DNA from: CAXBNB01 sp049115735
GTDB lineage: Bacteria; Bacteroidota; Bacteroidia; Cytophagales; Cyclobacteriaceae
DNA length: 64,000 bases
Assembly (NCBI GenBank): GCA_049115735.1
Contig: JAGDZP010000005.1
Span: 124,001-188,000, forward strand
Direction: 5' to 3'
Shown: one piece after another, positions 63,542 to 64,000 of the stretch
How positions within the stretch are numbered: position 1 is the first letter of the stretch
Layout: each line of letters opens with the position of its first letter
The notes under the pieces: model-generated
What the model saw: only the letters and a program-made list of their open reading frames with translations
Told to the model about the DNA's origin: nothing
Databases searched by the model: none
Position numbers and translations under genes: made by a program

Positions 63542-64000
63542 TTATTGTATCTCTATTTCCTCTCCCATAGCATTGATAATGCTATATTCAGAAAATGCCA
63601 ATGATGAATCTTCTATCAGGTTTATCCAGCGTTTGTATTTGAAGTACCACTTCACTTGTTTTGAGATTAGTCCTTTGGTAAAGAAGGCATACAAATATGG
63701 ATGTAAAGTGACCGCTAGCTTTTTCTCATTTTGTTTCACCAGTAGGTGTTCAAGATTCTTTTCTACCTGATCGGCTACTAAAATAGAAGCGGTAATTTTA
63801 CCGGTTCCGTCACAGGTAGGACAAGCTTCACCGGTCTTAATATTCATCTCAGGTCTTACTCGCTGACGAGTAATCTGCATCAAGCCAAATTTGGATAGAG
63901 GAAGTACTGTGAACTTAGATCTGTCCGTAGACATCTCTTCTTTCATTTTCTGAAAAAGCAGTTTTTTATTCTCCGCCTTTCTCATGTCAATGAAGTCCAC
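63542..64000 (-). CDS. Ribonuclease G/E family protein, C-terminal part
   Basis: Partial gene: the last 152 codons, with the 5' end beyond the right edge. It reads VDFIDM, the active-site region of RNase E/G (the Asp pair), then FTVLPLSKFGLMQITRQRVRP, the conserved small-domain strand. CPTCDGTG follows with the zinc-link cysteines that join dimers. Nothing remains of an RNase E-style degradosome tail, so it is RNase G-like in this part. Endoribonuclease for rRNA and mRNA processing is inferred from the family. Confidence 0.9.
   Translation of the reverse strand: MDFIDMRKAENKKLLFQKMKEEMSTDRSKFTVLPLSKFGLMQITRQRVRPEMNIKTGEACPTCDGTGKITASILVADQVEKNLEHLLVKQNEKKLAVTLHPYLYAFFTKGLISKQVKWYFKYKRWINLIEDSSLAFSEYSIINAMGEEIEIQ

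Overview
The window reads as a chromosomal segment of a Bacteroidota member, most likely of the order Cytophagales. Supporting signs are a GldB gliding-motility lipoprotein, a TPR/beta-propeller protein resembling the type IX secretion component PorE, a split pair of ExbD proteins, CarB without its C-terminal allosteric domain, many lipoproteins, and promoters of the Bacteroidota type (TTTG, about 19-20 bases, then TAnnTTTG). Base composition is A+T-rich by eye and uniform. I see no insertion sequence, prophage, integrase or CRISPR array, so this is mainly core genome.

Layout. 1-2.5 kb: the start of a methyltransferase gene, then a DUF3500 protein and a Tat-exported TRAP-type binding lipoprotein. 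2.5-10.3 kb: divergent penicillin-binding protein 1C and a thioester alpha-2-macroglobulin. 10.3-18.3 kb: LysM/DUF1571 protein, acyl-CoA desaturase, Lhr helicase, PorE-like protein. 18.3-22.2 kb: DUF1080 lipoprotein, cysteine synthesis (cysE, cysM), two unknown secreted proteins. 22.2-29 kb: beta-oxidation pair fadI-fadJ, TerB protein, AsmA-like protein. 29-33.7 kb: a second DUF1080 lipoprotein, carB and a small membrane protein. 33.7-38.7 kb: agmatine to putrescine (aguA, aguB), siroheme synthesis, and a siroheme sulfite/nitrite reductase fused to a HEPN domain. 38.7-42.7 kb: glmM, mazG, ispF, mnmD and tRNA-Phe. 42.7-48.6 kb: a two-gene Fe-S oxidoreductase, two peptide-type ABC permeases, a TPR protein and GluQRS. 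48.6-55.1 kb: outer-membrane lipoprotein-sorting-like protein, fatty acid desaturase, CvfB-like S1 protein, sterol-desaturase-family protein, two ExbD proteins, acyltransferase 3. 55.1-64 kb: TPR protein, SDR, dGTPase, unknown protein, OsmC, C2-like protein, glycosyltransferase, GldB, beta-barrel protein and the 3' part of an RNase G/E gene.

The most interesting element lies at 38457-38651 on the minus strand, between glmM and the sulfite reductase. A promoter box is followed by a 28-codon leader frame containing four consecutive cysteine codons, then a strong intrinsic terminator just before the reductase start. Segments of the leader can form either a 1:2 plus 3:4 (terminator) arrangement or a 2:3 (antiterminator) arrangement, as in classical amino-acid attenuators. 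I read it as ribosome-mediated cysteine attenuation of sulfur assimilation. It fits functionally with the siroheme gene downstream and with cysE-cysM elsewhere in the window.

No gene-free stretch exceeds 300 bases. The longest (38439-38712) is this leader region, and the next (20775-20990) shows nothing convincing.
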